Source: Microvirga massiliensis
GTDB taxonomy: Bacteria; Pseudomonadota; Alphaproteobacteria; Rhizobiales; Beijerinckiaceae
NCBI RefSeq assembly: GCF_001006805.1
Contig: NZ_LN811359.1
Span: 158,730 to 222,729 of the forward strand
Length of the DNA: 64,000 bases
Reading direction: 5' to 3'
The notes under the pieces were generated by a model. The model saw only the letters and a program-made list of their open reading frames with translations, did not search any database and was not told the DNA's origin. Each line of letters opens with the position of its first letter. Position 1 is the stretch's first letter. The position numbers were made by a program, and so were the translations under genes. Positions 1 through 8,846 of the stretch are shown here, piece after piece.

Positions 1-298
1 CTAGGGAGGAAGCCGAGACAGGTGTATGCCCGGCCAGAACGAGCAATGGGGACGCGAAGCCGGTGAACAGGATGACGGCAACGTTGTAGAGGGTGAGGCT
101 GAAGCCGCTGGCCCGGTTGAGCCGAACGGATGCCCATTGCCGGAGCGACGGACGGGTCCTGACGTTGAGGACGCACCGCTGCTGTTCGGTGCCAATCGCC
201 GCGAACACATGACAGGACCGAAGGAGCAGCAACGCTGCGACCGCCACAGCTCCGCCCGGGATCAGCAGTGCGCCCGTGAGCGAGGTAGAGCGTGAGGG
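1..298 (-). pseudogene. Remnant of an MFS (MHS/ProP-like) transporter, runs off left edge
   Basis: The minus strand holds an open frame with no good start codon. It reads as membrane protein, including RASGFSLTLYNVAVILFTGF, which resembles the late RxSGFSLxYNxxxxxFGG block of metabolite:H+ symporters such as ProP. The piece before it is poor (many Arg and Gln where a helix is expected), and the frame meets TAG near position 323 without a start. I read it as the decayed C-terminal half of a transporter whose end lies outside the window. The assignment rests on one motif, so it is tentative. Confidence 0.4.
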
Positions 299-432
299 CC
301 TCAGACTCTGCCAATCGACACCCTATGATGCCCGATGCTGGCCAGGACCAGGTGAGGTCAAGTCCGGCGCCCACCAGCGAAATCCTTCAAGGGGCAGGCC
401 ACGAACAGCTGCAATCGATCCATCGTGTCTTA

Positions 433-442
433 TTGTTGACAA
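433..442. promoter_or_regulatory. Candidate FadR/FCD-type GntR operator upstream of livH
   Basis: TTGTTGACAA is a symmetric TTGT-TG-ACAA element. It fits the NYGTNNACNN pattern known for FadR-subfamily GntR proteins. It lies about 60 bases before livH, and the operon that follows encodes an FCD-type GntR regulator (6738-7502). The site also contains TTGACA, so it could overlap a -35 box, but no clear -10 follows at 16-18 bases. Function is inferred. Confidence 0.35.
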
Positions 443-503
443 GACGAAATTCAGCAATCAGACTTCCAGCATAAAGAATATAACCTCAGGGGAGGAGCCG
501 AAG

Positions 504-1370
504 GTGCTTGCACTGTCGTTGGCCATGAACGGCGTCGTTCTTGGCTCGGTGCTCCTTTTGTTCAGTCTCGGACTGACGTTGATCTATGGCGTGGGCCGGA
601 TCGTGAACTTTGCCCATGGCGCGCTCTTCAGCATCGGCGCCATGGCAGGAGTCTGGCTCGCATCCTTGGGGCTGCCATTCTGGCTCGTCCTCGTACTCGC
701 TCCACTCGGTGTTGGCCTCATCGGCGTCGCCATCGACTGGGCGGTGCTGGCGCGCATTCGCGATCGTCCGATGGTGGACAGCCTTCTGCTCACCTTCGGA
801 CTGGCCCTCCTGATCACCGGTATCCTGTACGAACTCGGCGGGCGCACGGTTCAGATCATGCAGGTCCCCCACACCCTCGACGGTGTAATCTCGATCGGCG
901 GGATCAGCCTGCCCGTCTACCGCATCTTCGTCTCGGCGCTGGCGGTGGCGCTGACGGTGGCACTCATCCTCTTCCTGCGCAATTCTCTCTGGGGGCTGCG
1001 CGTGCGGGCCGCGAACGATGACCCGGAGATGGGCGCCTGCCTTGGCATTGACCGTGAGCGGCTAATGCACTCGGTCGTTGGCGTAAGCGCGGCGCTGGCC
1101 GCTGCTGCCGGGGTGGCGGGCGCGCCGATCTTCACGGCCCACGCTGTGGTGGGCGACAAGATCCTGATCCTCGCCTTCATGACGGTCATTCTCGGCGGGC
1201 TCGGCAGTCTGAGAGGCGCGGTGGTCGCGGCCTACGTGGTCGGTATGATCATCGTCTTCGGCGAAGGCTATTTCGGAGGCCAACTCGCGCTGATGCTTCT
1301 CTTCGCCATGGTGATGGCGATGCTCATCAACTGGCCTCGCGGCTTCTTCGGTGAGGGCAGGGTCGAATGA
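504..1370 (+). CDS. livH: Branched-chain amino acid-type ABC permease LivH
   Basis: First inner-membrane permease of a LIV/HAAT-type ABC importer, 288 aa, almost all hydrophobic. The stretch LTLIYGVGRIVNFAHGAL near the N-terminus is the LivH signature, and the loop with GLRVRAANDDPEMGACLGID is the conserved cytoplasmic contact with the ATPases. I start at GTG 504, preceded by GGGGAGGAG at a good distance; the open frame continues upstream but that part is unlike any permease. It overlaps livM by four bases. Family members also import amides, aromatic acids and other carboxylates, so the ligand here need not be leucine. The neighbouring acyl-CoA genes favour a carboxylic acid. Confidence 0.9.
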   Translation: MLALSLAMNGVVLGSVLLLFSLGLTLIYGVGRIVNFAHGALFSIGAMAGVWLASLGLPFWLVLVLAPLGVGLIGVAIDWAVLARIRDRPMVDSLLLTFGLALLITGILYELGGRTVQIMQVPHTLDGVISIGGISLPVYRIFVSALAVALTVALILFLRNSLWGLRVRAANDDPEMGACLGIDRERLMHSVVGVSAALAAAAGVAGAPIFTAHAVVGDKILILAFMTVILGGLGSLRGAVVAAYVVGMIIVFGEGYFGGQLALMLLFAMVMAMLINWPRGFFGEGRVE

Positions 1371-2380
1371 GCAAAACGCTGACCTCCGAAGGAGTAATCC
1401 AGGCCGGTCGTCTGCCGCGCCGCAAGGCGAGTCTGGTCGCCGCTGCCGCCGTTGTAGCGATTGGGGCCTGCCTGCCGCTGTTTGTGAGCGGCGAGCCCTT
1501 CCTGCTGATGCTGGCCTCGCATGCGGTCATCGCGGCCCTGGTAGCACTGAGTCTCGACATGCTGACCGGGAACACCGGCCTGCTCTCCTTCGGCCATGCT
1601 GCATGGTATGGCTTCGGAGCCTATCTCGCCGGCCTGGTCTCGAAGGTCCTGACCTCCGACATCGTCCTTCTGGTCCTCATCACCGCGGCCGTCACCGTGC
1701 CCATCGCTGGCCTGATCGGCGCCATCCTCGTCCGACAGATCGGCAAGACCTTCGCTATCCTCACGCTCGCACTCAGCCAGATCATGTTCGCGGCGGTGTT
1801 CGTATTCTCCGACATCACCGGCGGAGAAGACGGGCTCCAGGGAGTGGCGATTCCAACCTTCCTCGGGATCCAGATCTCCCGTCCTGATGTCTGGTACTGG
1901 ATCCTGTACGGCTGCCTCATCCTGGCACTCGCCGCTGCGCTCCATATCCGCCGCTCACCACTGGGCAAGGCGTGGCTCGCAATCCGCGAGAACACGGAGC
2001 GGTCGCGCTACATTGGGTTGAATGTGAGCCGGCTGAAGCTCCTGTCCTACGTGGACTCGGCGCTGCTGGCGGCCGTCGCAGGCGCGCTCTTCGTGCTCTT
2101 CAACGGGGCCGCTTCGCCCGATCTCCTGCACTGGTTCGAATCCGGCAAGATGCTCATGTACGTGGTACTCGGGGGCGTCGGGACCATCATTGGCCCCATC
2201 CTTGGCGCCGTCGTGTTCACCTTCGCCGAGCACTACGTCAGCAGCTACACCGATGCCTGGCTGATCTATTTCGGTGGCCTCTTCGTTCTGATCGTGATCG
2301 TCGCTCCCGGCGGCCTGTTCGGTGCAGCCACGCAGTTGTGGGCGCGCGTGTCGGCATCGCACCGGGAGGGTTCGCGATGA
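1367..2380 (+). CDS. livM: Branched-chain amino acid-type ABC permease LivM
   Basis: Second permease subunit, 337 aa, with several membrane helices and a cytoplasmic arginine-rich N-terminus. GNTGLLSFGHAAWYGFGAY is the LivM counterpart of the LivH signature, and SPLGKAWLAIRENTERSRYIG is the coupling loop. Starts on the ATGA overlap with livH and ends on an ATGA overlap with livG, so translation of the three genes is probably coupled. Length is normal for the family. Confidence 0.92.
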   Translation: MSKTLTSEGVIQAGRLPRRKASLVAAAAVVAIGACLPLFVSGEPFLLMLASHAVIAALVALSLDMLTGNTGLLSFGHAAWYGFGAYLAGLVSKVLTSDIVLLVLITAAVTVPIAGLIGAILVRQIGKTFAILTLALSQIMFAAVFVFSDITGGEDGLQGVAIPTFLGIQISRPDVWYWILYGCLILALAAALHIRRSPLGKAWLAIRENTERSRYIGLNVSRLKLLSYVDSALLAAVAGALFVLFNGAASPDLLHWFESGKMLMYVVLGGVGTIIGPILGAVVFTFAEHYVSSYTDAWLIYFGGLFVLIVIVAPGGLFGAATQLWARVSASHREGSR

Positions 2381-3129
2381 TCCTGGAAGTATTCGGTCTT
2401 ACCAAGCATTTCGGCGGCCTCAAGGCGGTCAACAATGTCGAACTGCAGGTGGAGAAGGCCTCGATCCATTCCATTATTGGGCCAAACGGTGCCGGCAAGA
2501 CGACCTTGTTCAACCTCATCACCGGAGCGATCGCCCCGATTTCAGGCAAGGTCTTTTTCAAGGGCCGCGAAGTCACCGGCTGGTCGCCGGAGCGCCTTGC
2601 AAGAACTGGCGTCGCGCGCACATTCCAGCGCACCAGCATCTTCCGTGCCCTCACGGTGCTGGAAAACGTCGCGCTCGCGATCCGCTCGCGCGAAGGAACT
2701 AGCGCCTCGGTATGGCAGCCGACCGAGCGCGAGGAGGCGGTGGTCGCGGACGCTCGTGACATACTCGACAAGGTTATGTTGCGCGGCCGCGAGGAGGTCA
2801 AGGCTGGCAATCTCGCCCACGGCTACCAGCGTTCGCTCGATATCGCCATCGGTCTCGCGCTCAAGCCGGATCTCATTCTGATGGACGAGCCGCTCGCCGG
2901 CATGTCCCGTGGCGATCGCGAGACAATCGCCGCCCTCATTACGATGCTCCGCGATACTCTGGGACTTACGATCGTCGTGGTCGAACACGATGTCGGCATG
3001 GTCATGCGCCTCTCCGACCGGATCACGGTTATGCAGCATGGCGCGGTGATCGCCGACGCGACACCCGAGGAGATCCGCGGCAACGAGGTCGTGCGCAAGG
3101 CCTATCTGCACGGGAGTTTTGCCCAGTGA
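2377..3129 (+). CDS. livG: LIV-type ABC ATPase LivG
   Basis: Cytoplasmic ATPase, 250 aa. Walker A GPNGAGKTT lies at residues 35-43, Walker B is LILMDEP and the switch histidine is in VVEHDVGMVM. The ABC signature is unusual, AHGYQRSLDIA in place of the usual LSYGEQR. The start is the ATG overlapping the livM stop; a longer frame upstream overlaps livM and is only its shadow. The end overlaps livF on GTGA. Pairs with LivF to drive the importer. Confidence 0.92.
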   Translation: MILEVFGLTKHFGGLKAVNNVELQVEKASIHSIIGPNGAGKTTLFNLITGAIAPISGKVFFKGREVTGWSPERLARTGVARTFQRTSIFRALTVLENVALAIRSREGTSASVWQPTEREEAVVADARDILDKVMLRGREEVKAGNLAHGYQRSLDIAIGLALKPDLILMDEPLAGMSRGDRETIAALITMLRDTLGLTIVVVEHDVGMVMRLSDRITVMQHGAVIADATPEEIRGNEVVRKAYLHGSFAQ

Positions 3130-3833
3130 TCGGGGTGCTGCGATACGAGAACGTCTCGGCCTATTACGGCCCAAGCCAGATCCTGCACGGCATCAGCTTC
3201 GAGGTGCCGGAGGCGTCGGTTGTCTGTCTGCTCGGCCTCAACGGCATGGGAAAGACGACCACACTGCGCGCCACGATGGGGTTGGTGGACCGGCTGGAGG
3301 GTCGGATCGTGCTCAACGGGGACGAGCTGCGTGGCCCTACCTTTCGGCGCTCCCAGATGGGCGTGACCTTGGTGCCAGAAGATCGGAAGGTGTTCTCCAA
3401 TCTCACCGTCGAGGAGAACCTCAAGGTGGCATGCCACCCGTCCAAGAGTGGGAACAACTACACGATTGCCGAGGCCGTCCGGATGTTTCCGCGTCTGGGC
3501 GAACGCATGAGCCAAAAGGCAGGAACACTCAGCGGCGGGGAGCAGCAGATGCTGGTGGTGGCACGCGCCATGCTCGCCAATCCGAGCTATGTGATGCTCG
3601 ACGAGCCGACCGAGGGACTGGCACCGAGCTATGTCAGCGCGATCCGAGAGTCCATCTGCGAGGCGCGGAAGCGCGGCATCGGGGTGATCCTCGTCGAGCA
3701 GAGCCTGCCGCTTGCCCTGTCGGTCGGCGACGTCTTTCACATCGTGGAGAACGGCCACATCGTCCGGACATTCTCGCGCGAGGAGGCGATCACCGATACC
3801 GCCGCCCTCGAGCGCATGCTGACGGTGGAGTAG
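3126..3833 (+). CDS. livF: LIV-type ABC ATPase LivF
   Basis: Second ATPase subunit, 235 aa, begins at GTG overlapping the livG stop. Walker A GLNGMGKTT at residues 37-45, signature LSGGEQQMLVVARAM, Walker B YVMLDEPTEGLAP and H-loop VEQSLPLAL. The size is typical of LivF, which is shorter than LivG. Four bases separate it from the crotonase gene, which places the catabolic genes in the same transcript. Confidence 0.92.
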   Translation: MIGVLRYENVSAYYGPSQILHGISFEVPEASVVCLLGLNGMGKTTTLRATMGLVDRLEGRIVLNGDELRGPTFRRSQMGVTLVPEDRKVFSNLTVEENLKVACHPSKSGNNYTIAEAVRMFPRLGERMSQKAGTLSGGEQQMLVVARAMLANPSYVMLDEPTEGLAPSYVSAIRESICEARKRGIGVILVEQSLPLALSVGDVFHIVENGHIVRTFSREEAITDTAALERMLTVE

Positions 3834-3837
3834 TGCG

Positions 3838-4599
3838 ATGGCGACGATTCGTTCTAACTTTGACCGTGGCATCCTTCTTCTGACGATCGACAACGAACCC
3901 CGACGTAATGCCTTCACCCATACGATGACGGCTTCGCTCGGAGGGATTTTCGACGAAGCGGAAGCCGACCGCGCCGTGCGCTGCGTCGTCGTGACCGGAG
4001 CAGGAGACCGCGCCTTCTCAAGCGGGCATGACCTCAACGAGCTTCTCATCGATCGTCGTCACGCGGCAGATCCCGCTCTGAACGCACCCTTCTACAAGCC
4101 GCGAACCATGACCACGCCAACCATTGCCGCGATCAACGGCCACGCGCATGCGGGCGGCCTGATCCTCGCGCTGTCCTGTGACATACGGGTCTGTGAGCCG
4201 CATGCGGAGTTCGCGGCGCCGGGCGCGCGGATCGGGCTGCTGCCGATCGGCGGCCAGATCAGCCGACTTCCGTGTCTCCTCCCGATGGGCATCGCCTACG
4301 AGATGCTCGCGACTGGGCGCCGTGTGAGGGCCGAAGAGGCGCTCCGACACGGCTTCGCCAATCACGTTTCAGAGCCCGGCAAGGCGCTCGAGCACGCCAT
4401 GGATATCGCCCGGAGCATCGCGGCGAATTCGTCAACGGTAGTCGCTTCGATCAAACGCGGCCTGGAGATCTACGCCCGCGAGGGGGCTGAGGCTGCCGCC
4501 CGCTTCGAGTGGGAGGAAGGCGCCCGTCTCCAAGGTGGACCCGATGCCGACGAGGGCTTGCGGGCCTTTCTCGAGAAAAGACAGCCCGTCTTTCAGTGA
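3838..4599 (+). CDS. Enoyl-CoA hydratase/isomerase (crotonase) family protein 1
   Basis: Cytoplasmic crotonase-fold enzyme, 253 aa, acting on a CoA thioester. The oxyanion-hole elements are AFSSGHDL (about residues 59-66) and INGHAHAGGLILALSCD. Of the two catalytic glutamates of classical hydratase, the one in the PE motif is a glycine here (FAAPGARIG), while the one in AYEMLATG is kept. Simple hydration is therefore uncertain; isomerase, hydrolase or lyase chemistry is equally possible. GGAG lies 7 bases before the ATG. It sits directly between the importer and an acyl-CoA synthetase, so its substrate is probably made by that enzyme. Confidence 0.85.
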   Translation: MATIRSNFDRGILLLTIDNEPRRNAFTHTMTASLGGIFDEAEADRAVRCVVVTGAGDRAFSSGHDLNELLIDRRHAADPALNAPFYKPRTMTTPTIAAINGHAHAGGLILALSCDIRVCEPHAEFAAPGARIGLLPIGGQISRLPCLLPMGIAYEMLATGRRVRAEEALRHGFANHVSEPGKALEHAMDIARSIAANSSTVVASIKRGLEIYAREGAEAAARFEWEEGARLQGGPDADEGLRAFLEKRQPVFQ

Positions 4600-4606
4600 T
4601 CAAACC

Positions 4607-6736
4607 ATGAAGAGCCAAGGCGACATGAAGACCGAGATCGAAACCAAGAAGCTTCTGACCCGCTACGGTATCGCAACAACATCGCCGAGGCTCGCGACCT
4701 CGGCGGAGATGGCGCGCCGGATCGTGGCAGAGATCGGTATGCCGTGCGCTCTGAAGGTGGTCTCAGCAGACATCGTTCACAAGGTCGACGCGGGTGGAGT
4801 GCGGCTGTCCGTGACTGAAGAGTCGGCAGCGGAGGCGTTTGAGTCGATCATGGCTGCCTGCACGGCCTCCAGCCCAGACGCGGCGATTGACGGGGTGCTT
4901 GTCGAGGAGATGGTCTCCGCCGGTCTCGAAGTCTTTATCGGCGCGCGGGTGGATCCGGACTACGGCCCTATTGTCCTGTTCGGACCCGGCGGGTCCGGCG
5001 TCGAGCAGGGAGTGAAACCTACCGCCGCGCTCGCGCCTATCGGAGAGGCGGAAGCGTTTGGCTTGGTCGACGCGGCTTTCCCCGGGCGTTTCGCCAACGA
5101 CCGTGCCGCTTCGCGCGCCGAACTCGCGCGCTGCCTGCTCGCGGTCGCCGGGCGCGATGGGCTGATCATGCAGGAGGATGTGTCCGAGCTCGACGTGAAT
5201 CCGATCATCGTCACGGAATCGCAGGCGGTGGCGGTCGATGCTGTAGCCGATGGGTCGAGCATCGCTATGCCGGTTCGAGACGGGGAAACCATGGACGCGG
5301 CGATAGCACGCCGACGCGCACGCCTCTCCGGACTCGACGCGCTTTTCGATCCGAAGGCGATCGCCTTCGTCGGCGCGTCCACCTCGAAGGACAAGATCGG
5401 CTATCATCTCATCAAGAATCTGGTGGAGTTCGGCTTTACCGGGAGCATCTATCCCATCCATCCCACCGCCAACGAGATTTGCGGTCTCAAGGCTTACCCC
5501 ACCGTCAAGGCCATCCCGCACGAGGTCGATCGGGCCTTCATTGCGGTCGGCAGCAATCAAGTTCCCGGTGTGCTGGCCGAGTGTAAGGAGAAGGGGGTCA
5601 AGGTCGCCCAAGTGCTGACCGCCGGCTTCTCGGAATTTTCGCGCGACAGTGCAGAACTCGAGAGGCGGATACTCGACCAAGTCGCGGACGGGCCGATGCG
5701 TATGGTCGGCCCTAACTGCATCGGAACGTTCTCGGCGTCCGCCAAAATGGCGATCGGTGCCGCACGCTATAACCCCGTAGAGCCTGGCAACATCACATTC
5801 TTTTCCCAGAGCGGCACCTTCGCCGGCGATGTGGTGCGACGGGCTCAGGTCTGGGGCCTACCGCTTGGGCGCGCCTTGTCGTGCGGCAACTGTGCCGATG
5901 TCGACATGCTCGACCTGCTACTCTACGCCGACGCCGACCCGACAACGGAGATCGTGGCCTTCTATGTGGAGTCGCTTCGGGATCCGGGATTGTTCTTCCG
6001 CTTCGCGAGCGGAATGAGGAAACCGGTCGTCATCCTGCGCGGCGCACAGACAGAACAGGGGCAGGTTGCAGCGTCCAGTCATACCGCGGCGCTTGCGACC
6101 GACAAGCTCCTGTGGGAGGCCGGCGTTGTCCGCTCTGGTGTGATCCAGGTCTCCAATGTCGAGGACCTGATGGACACGCTGCAGGCGCTCTCGGTGCACG
6201 GGCGGGGACCGGGCAACCGCCTCGCGCTGTTTGGCTCGGGCGGCGGCGTCAGCGTGACCGCCTCGGACGCCGCGTCGGGCGCCGGCCTTCGTATTGCCCC
6301 GCTCGCGGCAGGCACGGGAGAGGGTCTGAAGCGCTTCGGAATTCCAGGTACCAGCGTCGCCAACCCCATCGACATCCCAGTCTGGGGTTTGCGAGACGGC
6401 GATCGCTACATCTTCGAGGAGATCATCAATCTCTTGAAGAGCGATGATAATGTCGACCGCATCGTCGTCTTCGTGGAGATGGGCTGGGTGATGGACTTCA
6501 TCGAGAATGACGAGCTCGGGTTGGTTGCGCTCGAGCAGATATGTGATTCGATTGCGCGCGCGCGGCCGGACGGCCCGCCGATGTCGCTGGCACTGCGTAC
6601 TTCTGGCGACAATTACCAGGACGATTTCGTCCGCAAACAACGCGTGCGGTTCCTCAACAAAGGCATTTCCGTTTACCCATCGACGTCGCGGGCCGTTCGT
6701 GCGCAAGCGAGACTTGTCCATGAACCGAGGTATTGA
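4607..6736 (+). CDS. ADP-forming acyl-CoA synthetase, fused, beta-alpha order
   Basis: Single-chain acid:CoA ligase (NDP-forming) of 709 aa from ATG 4607; ATG 4625 has a slightly better AGG and is an alternative. Residues 1-215 are the ATP-grasp (beta) domain, with MPCALKVVSADIVHKVDAGG and ELDVNPIIV. From about residue 245 the CoA-binding alpha domain starts (IAFVGASTSKDKIGY), followed by ligase domains with MVGPNCIG, FFSQSGTFAGD and ASSHTAALA, whose histidine (about residue 492) is the phosphorylated residue in this family. The domain order is beta first, the reverse of the common alpha-beta chain. It should convert the imported carboxylate to its CoA thioester with ATP giving ADP. Confidence 0.88.
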   Translation: MKSQGDMKTEIETKKLLTRYGIATTSPRLATSAEMARRIVAEIGMPCALKVVSADIVHKVDAGGVRLSVTEESAAEAFESIMAACTASSPDAAIDGVLVEEMVSAGLEVFIGARVDPDYGPIVLFGPGGSGVEQGVKPTAALAPIGEAEAFGLVDAAFPGRFANDRAASRAELARCLLAVAGRDGLIMQEDVSELDVNPIIVTESQAVAVDAVADGSSIAMPVRDGETMDAAIARRRARLSGLDALFDPKAIAFVGASTSKDKIGYHLIKNLVEFGFTGSIYPIHPTANEICGLKAYPTVKAIPHEVDRAFIAVGSNQVPGVLAECKEKGVKVAQVLTAGFSEFSRDSAELERRILDQVADGPMRMVGPNCIGTFSASAKMAIGAARYNPVEPGNITFFSQSGTFAGDVVRRAQVWGLPLGRALSCGNCADVDMLDLLLYADADPTTEIVAFYVESLRDPGLFFRFASGMRKPVVILRGAQTEQGQVAASSHTAALATDKLLWEAGVVRSGVIQVSNVEDLMDTLQALSVHGRGPGNRLALFGSGGGVSVTASDAASGAGLRIAPLAAGTGEGLKRFGIPGTSVANPIDIPVWGLRDGDRYIFEEIINLLKSDDNVDRIVVFVEMGWVMDFIENDELGLVALEQICDSIARARPDGPPMSLALRTSGDNYQDDFVRKQRVRFLNKGISVYPSTSRAVRAQARLVHEPRY

Positions 6737-6737
6737 A

Positions 6738-7502
6738 GTGACGGAGATCCAAAATACTCAACTTGATGCTTTGAGATTTGGAGCGCGGGTCGATGTCGCC
6801 GGCACCTTCTTCAATTCGTTCGCAGGGACGAAGGGCATCAAAACGCTCCCCGAGCAGCTTGCAGAGAAACTTGTCGAGCTAATCATCAGCGGAGCTCTTG
6901 AGCCGGGGCAACGACTACACGAGGCAAGTCTGGCTGAGCGCTTCGGCGTCAGCCGGGGGCCGATACGTGAGGCGCTGCGGCTCCTTGAGCCAGAAGGCCT
7001 TGTCACGATGACCTCGCGTCGCGGCGCATCGGTGGCTAAGCTCAGCCGGCGGCGGCTGCACGACATCTTCTCCGTCCGCGCTGCACTGATGGGGCTTTGT
7101 GCAGAGGAACTCGCTCAGAAGCGTTCGGCGCTCATACAGGAAGTACTCGACGAAGGAACACGGAGGCTCTTCACGGCCCATGAGGCCGGCGACGTCGGCG
7201 AATACATCATCATCGTTTACCAGGTCAGCATGTATTTGGCTGAGGCAGCTGGAAACGAGATCGCGCGGTCGATCCTGTTCTCGCTCGGACGCCAGACGCT
7301 ATCACTCTCCCGTCGGGTCTTTGACGATCCCAACCACCGGCTAGCTTGGGCTCGAAATTGGCAAGCTATCGTTGAAAGCATCCGCGTCGGTGATCCGGTG
7401 AGATCACGTCAGGCAGTATGCGACCTCATTGATAATATCAAGACGGCCGCGTTGGAGGTTCACGGCCGGCTCGAGCGGGAGACACTCGGGACGACGGACT
7501 AG
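6738..7502 (+). CDS. GntR-family regulator, FCD (FadR/VanR) type
   Basis: DNA-binding regulator of 254 aa. The winged helix lies at about residues 35-100, with PGQRLHEASLAERFGVSRGP then REALRLLEPEGLV. The rest is an all-helical FCD effector domain (RALHDIFSVRAALMG-like start at about residue 105), usually binding a small acid through a metal. I prefer GTG 6738, which has GAGG 7 bases before it; ATG 6720 gives a 6-residue longer form that overlaps the synthetase gene. Being inside the operon, it is likely a substrate-responsive autoregulator; a fitting operator lies at 433-442. Confidence 0.88.
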   Translation: MTEIQNTQLDALRFGARVDVAGTFFNSFAGTKGIKTLPEQLAEKLVELIISGALEPGQRLHEASLAERFGVSRGPIREALRLLEPEGLVTMTSRRGASVAKLSRRRLHDIFSVRAALMGLCAEELAQKRSALIQEVLDEGTRRLFTAHEAGDVGEYIIIVYQVSMYLAEAAGNEIARSILFSLGRQTLSLSRRVFDDPNHRLAWARNWQAIVESIRVGDPVRSRQAVCDLIDNIKTAALEVHGRLERETLGTTD

Positions 7503-7595
7503 AAATCGGGCTCTCCAGGCGGGGTGGGGCCCGGAAGCCGGCGTATCCGGGAGGGAGCGTTCGGCGATGATTGAAACCCGCAAGTGGAGGAAGCA

Positions 7596-8819
7596 ATGCA
7601 GAAGAATTTTTCTCGCAAGGCCGGAAATCTCGTCACCGTCGCGGCCGCGGCGGTTGCGGTATCGCTCGGCATTTCGATACGTCCAGCCTCGGCGGAGGAC
7701 GTGACAATCGGTGTCTTAGTCCCCACTACCGGTGTCTTGGCGCCGCTTGGCAATGACATGAAGAACGGCTTCGCGCTTGCCGCCAAGAACGCCACCGTGA
7801 AGGGGCAGCCCGTACGCCTGATTATCGAGGATACGGCCGCCAATCCGGCGAATGGGCTTCGCAAGGCCCAGAAGCTGGTGCTCGAGGATAAGGTGAAACT
7901 GCTGATCGGTCTAACGAGCAGTGCCGTTACACTCGGAATCAATGCACAAGCACCGCGCCTCAATGTACCGATCATCACTACCAACGCGCAGGCCGTGCCC
8001 ATCACCGGCGAACAGTGTAGCCGCTTCGTGTTCCGAACGGTCCCGCACGACGGCAACTCCGCTAAGGCGATGGCGGCGATGTTTGAGCAGCGGCCGGATC
8101 TTGTCCAACGAAATTGGTTTGTGGTCTATCACGACTACGCATACGGGCGTTCGAACAAGGCCGAGTTTGCAAAGGTTCCCAGAATCAAGATCGCCGGCGA
8201 GGCCGGTCGGCCGGTGGGGACCGCCGACTGGTCGAGCGCAATCTCACAGATCCAAGCCAGTGGCGCTGACGGCATCTATCTCGCATTGGCCGTGGGAGAC
8301 GATCTCACAGCCTTCGTCAACCAAGCGCGCGCCTTTGGCCTCAAGTATCCGGTTCTGACGCCCGTGGGTATCCCCGACACCATGCTGCAGGCGCTCGGTG
8401 ACAATGGTGTCGGCATGCTGGCTGGTGGCCTCACCGCATCCTGGATGCAGGAGGCCGACAACCCCAAGATCGCCGAGATGGTGAAGGCCTACCACAAAGA
8501 ATACGGGATCGTGCCGGGCTATCAGGCGATTCAGGCGTACGCAGGTCTGCAGTTCACGCTCGCCGCGCTCGAGGCCGCCAAGGATCTGACCACGAACAGC
8601 ATGATTGCTGCCCTTGAGTCGACCTCCGCCGAGACTGTTGTAGGCACGATGGACATCCGTCCGGAGGATCACCAGGGAATGCTGGGTGTCTACGTGGCGG
8701 AGGCCGTTAAGCTCAATGAGCCGAAATATGGCGCCTCGGTAGGCTGGAAGACCTCGACCCACCTGACCTGGGATCGGGTCGACGTCCCACCGTCCGAGTC
8801 AGGCTGCAAGGGCTTCTGA
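7596..8819 (+). CDS. LIV-type ABC periplasmic binding protein (LivK-like)
   Basis: Periplasmic ligand-binding protein, 407 aa, of the Peripla_BP_6 type. The signal peptide ends near ASA-EDV, followed by TIGVLVPTTGVLAPLG, the usual first strand of the fold. I start at ATG 7596 preceded by GGAGGAAG; the GTG 12 bases earlier lies within that ribosome site. It is separated from its permeases by two enzyme genes and a regulator but is on the same strand and is the only LIV-type binding protein here, so it most likely serves LivHMGF. The ligand is not evident from sequence. Confidence 0.9.
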   Translation: MQKNFSRKAGNLVTVAAAAVAVSLGISIRPASAEDVTIGVLVPTTGVLAPLGNDMKNGFALAAKNATVKGQPVRLIIEDTAANPANGLRKAQKLVLEDKVKLLIGLTSSAVTLGINAQAPRLNVPIITTNAQAVPITGEQCSRFVFRTVPHDGNSAKAMAAMFEQRPDLVQRNWFVVYHDYAYGRSNKAEFAKVPRIKIAGEAGRPVGTADWSSAISQIQASGADGIYLALAVGDDLTAFVNQARAFGLKYPVLTPVGIPDTMLQALGDNGVGMLAGGLTASWMQEADNPKIAEMVKAYHKEYGIVPGYQAIQAYAGLQFTLAALEAAKDLTTNSMIAALESTSAETVVGTMDIRPEDHQGMLGVYVAEAVKLNEPKYGASVGWKTSTHLTWDRVDVPPSESGCKGF

Positions 8820-8846
8820 CGCAACGGTCGCGGAGCGAGAACCGCC

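Noticed and set aside
276..503. In-frame extension of livH by 76 codons
   Set aside because: The extension is polar and Arg/Ser-rich, unlike a permease, whereas GTG 504 has a strong ribosome site and starts right at the first membrane helix.
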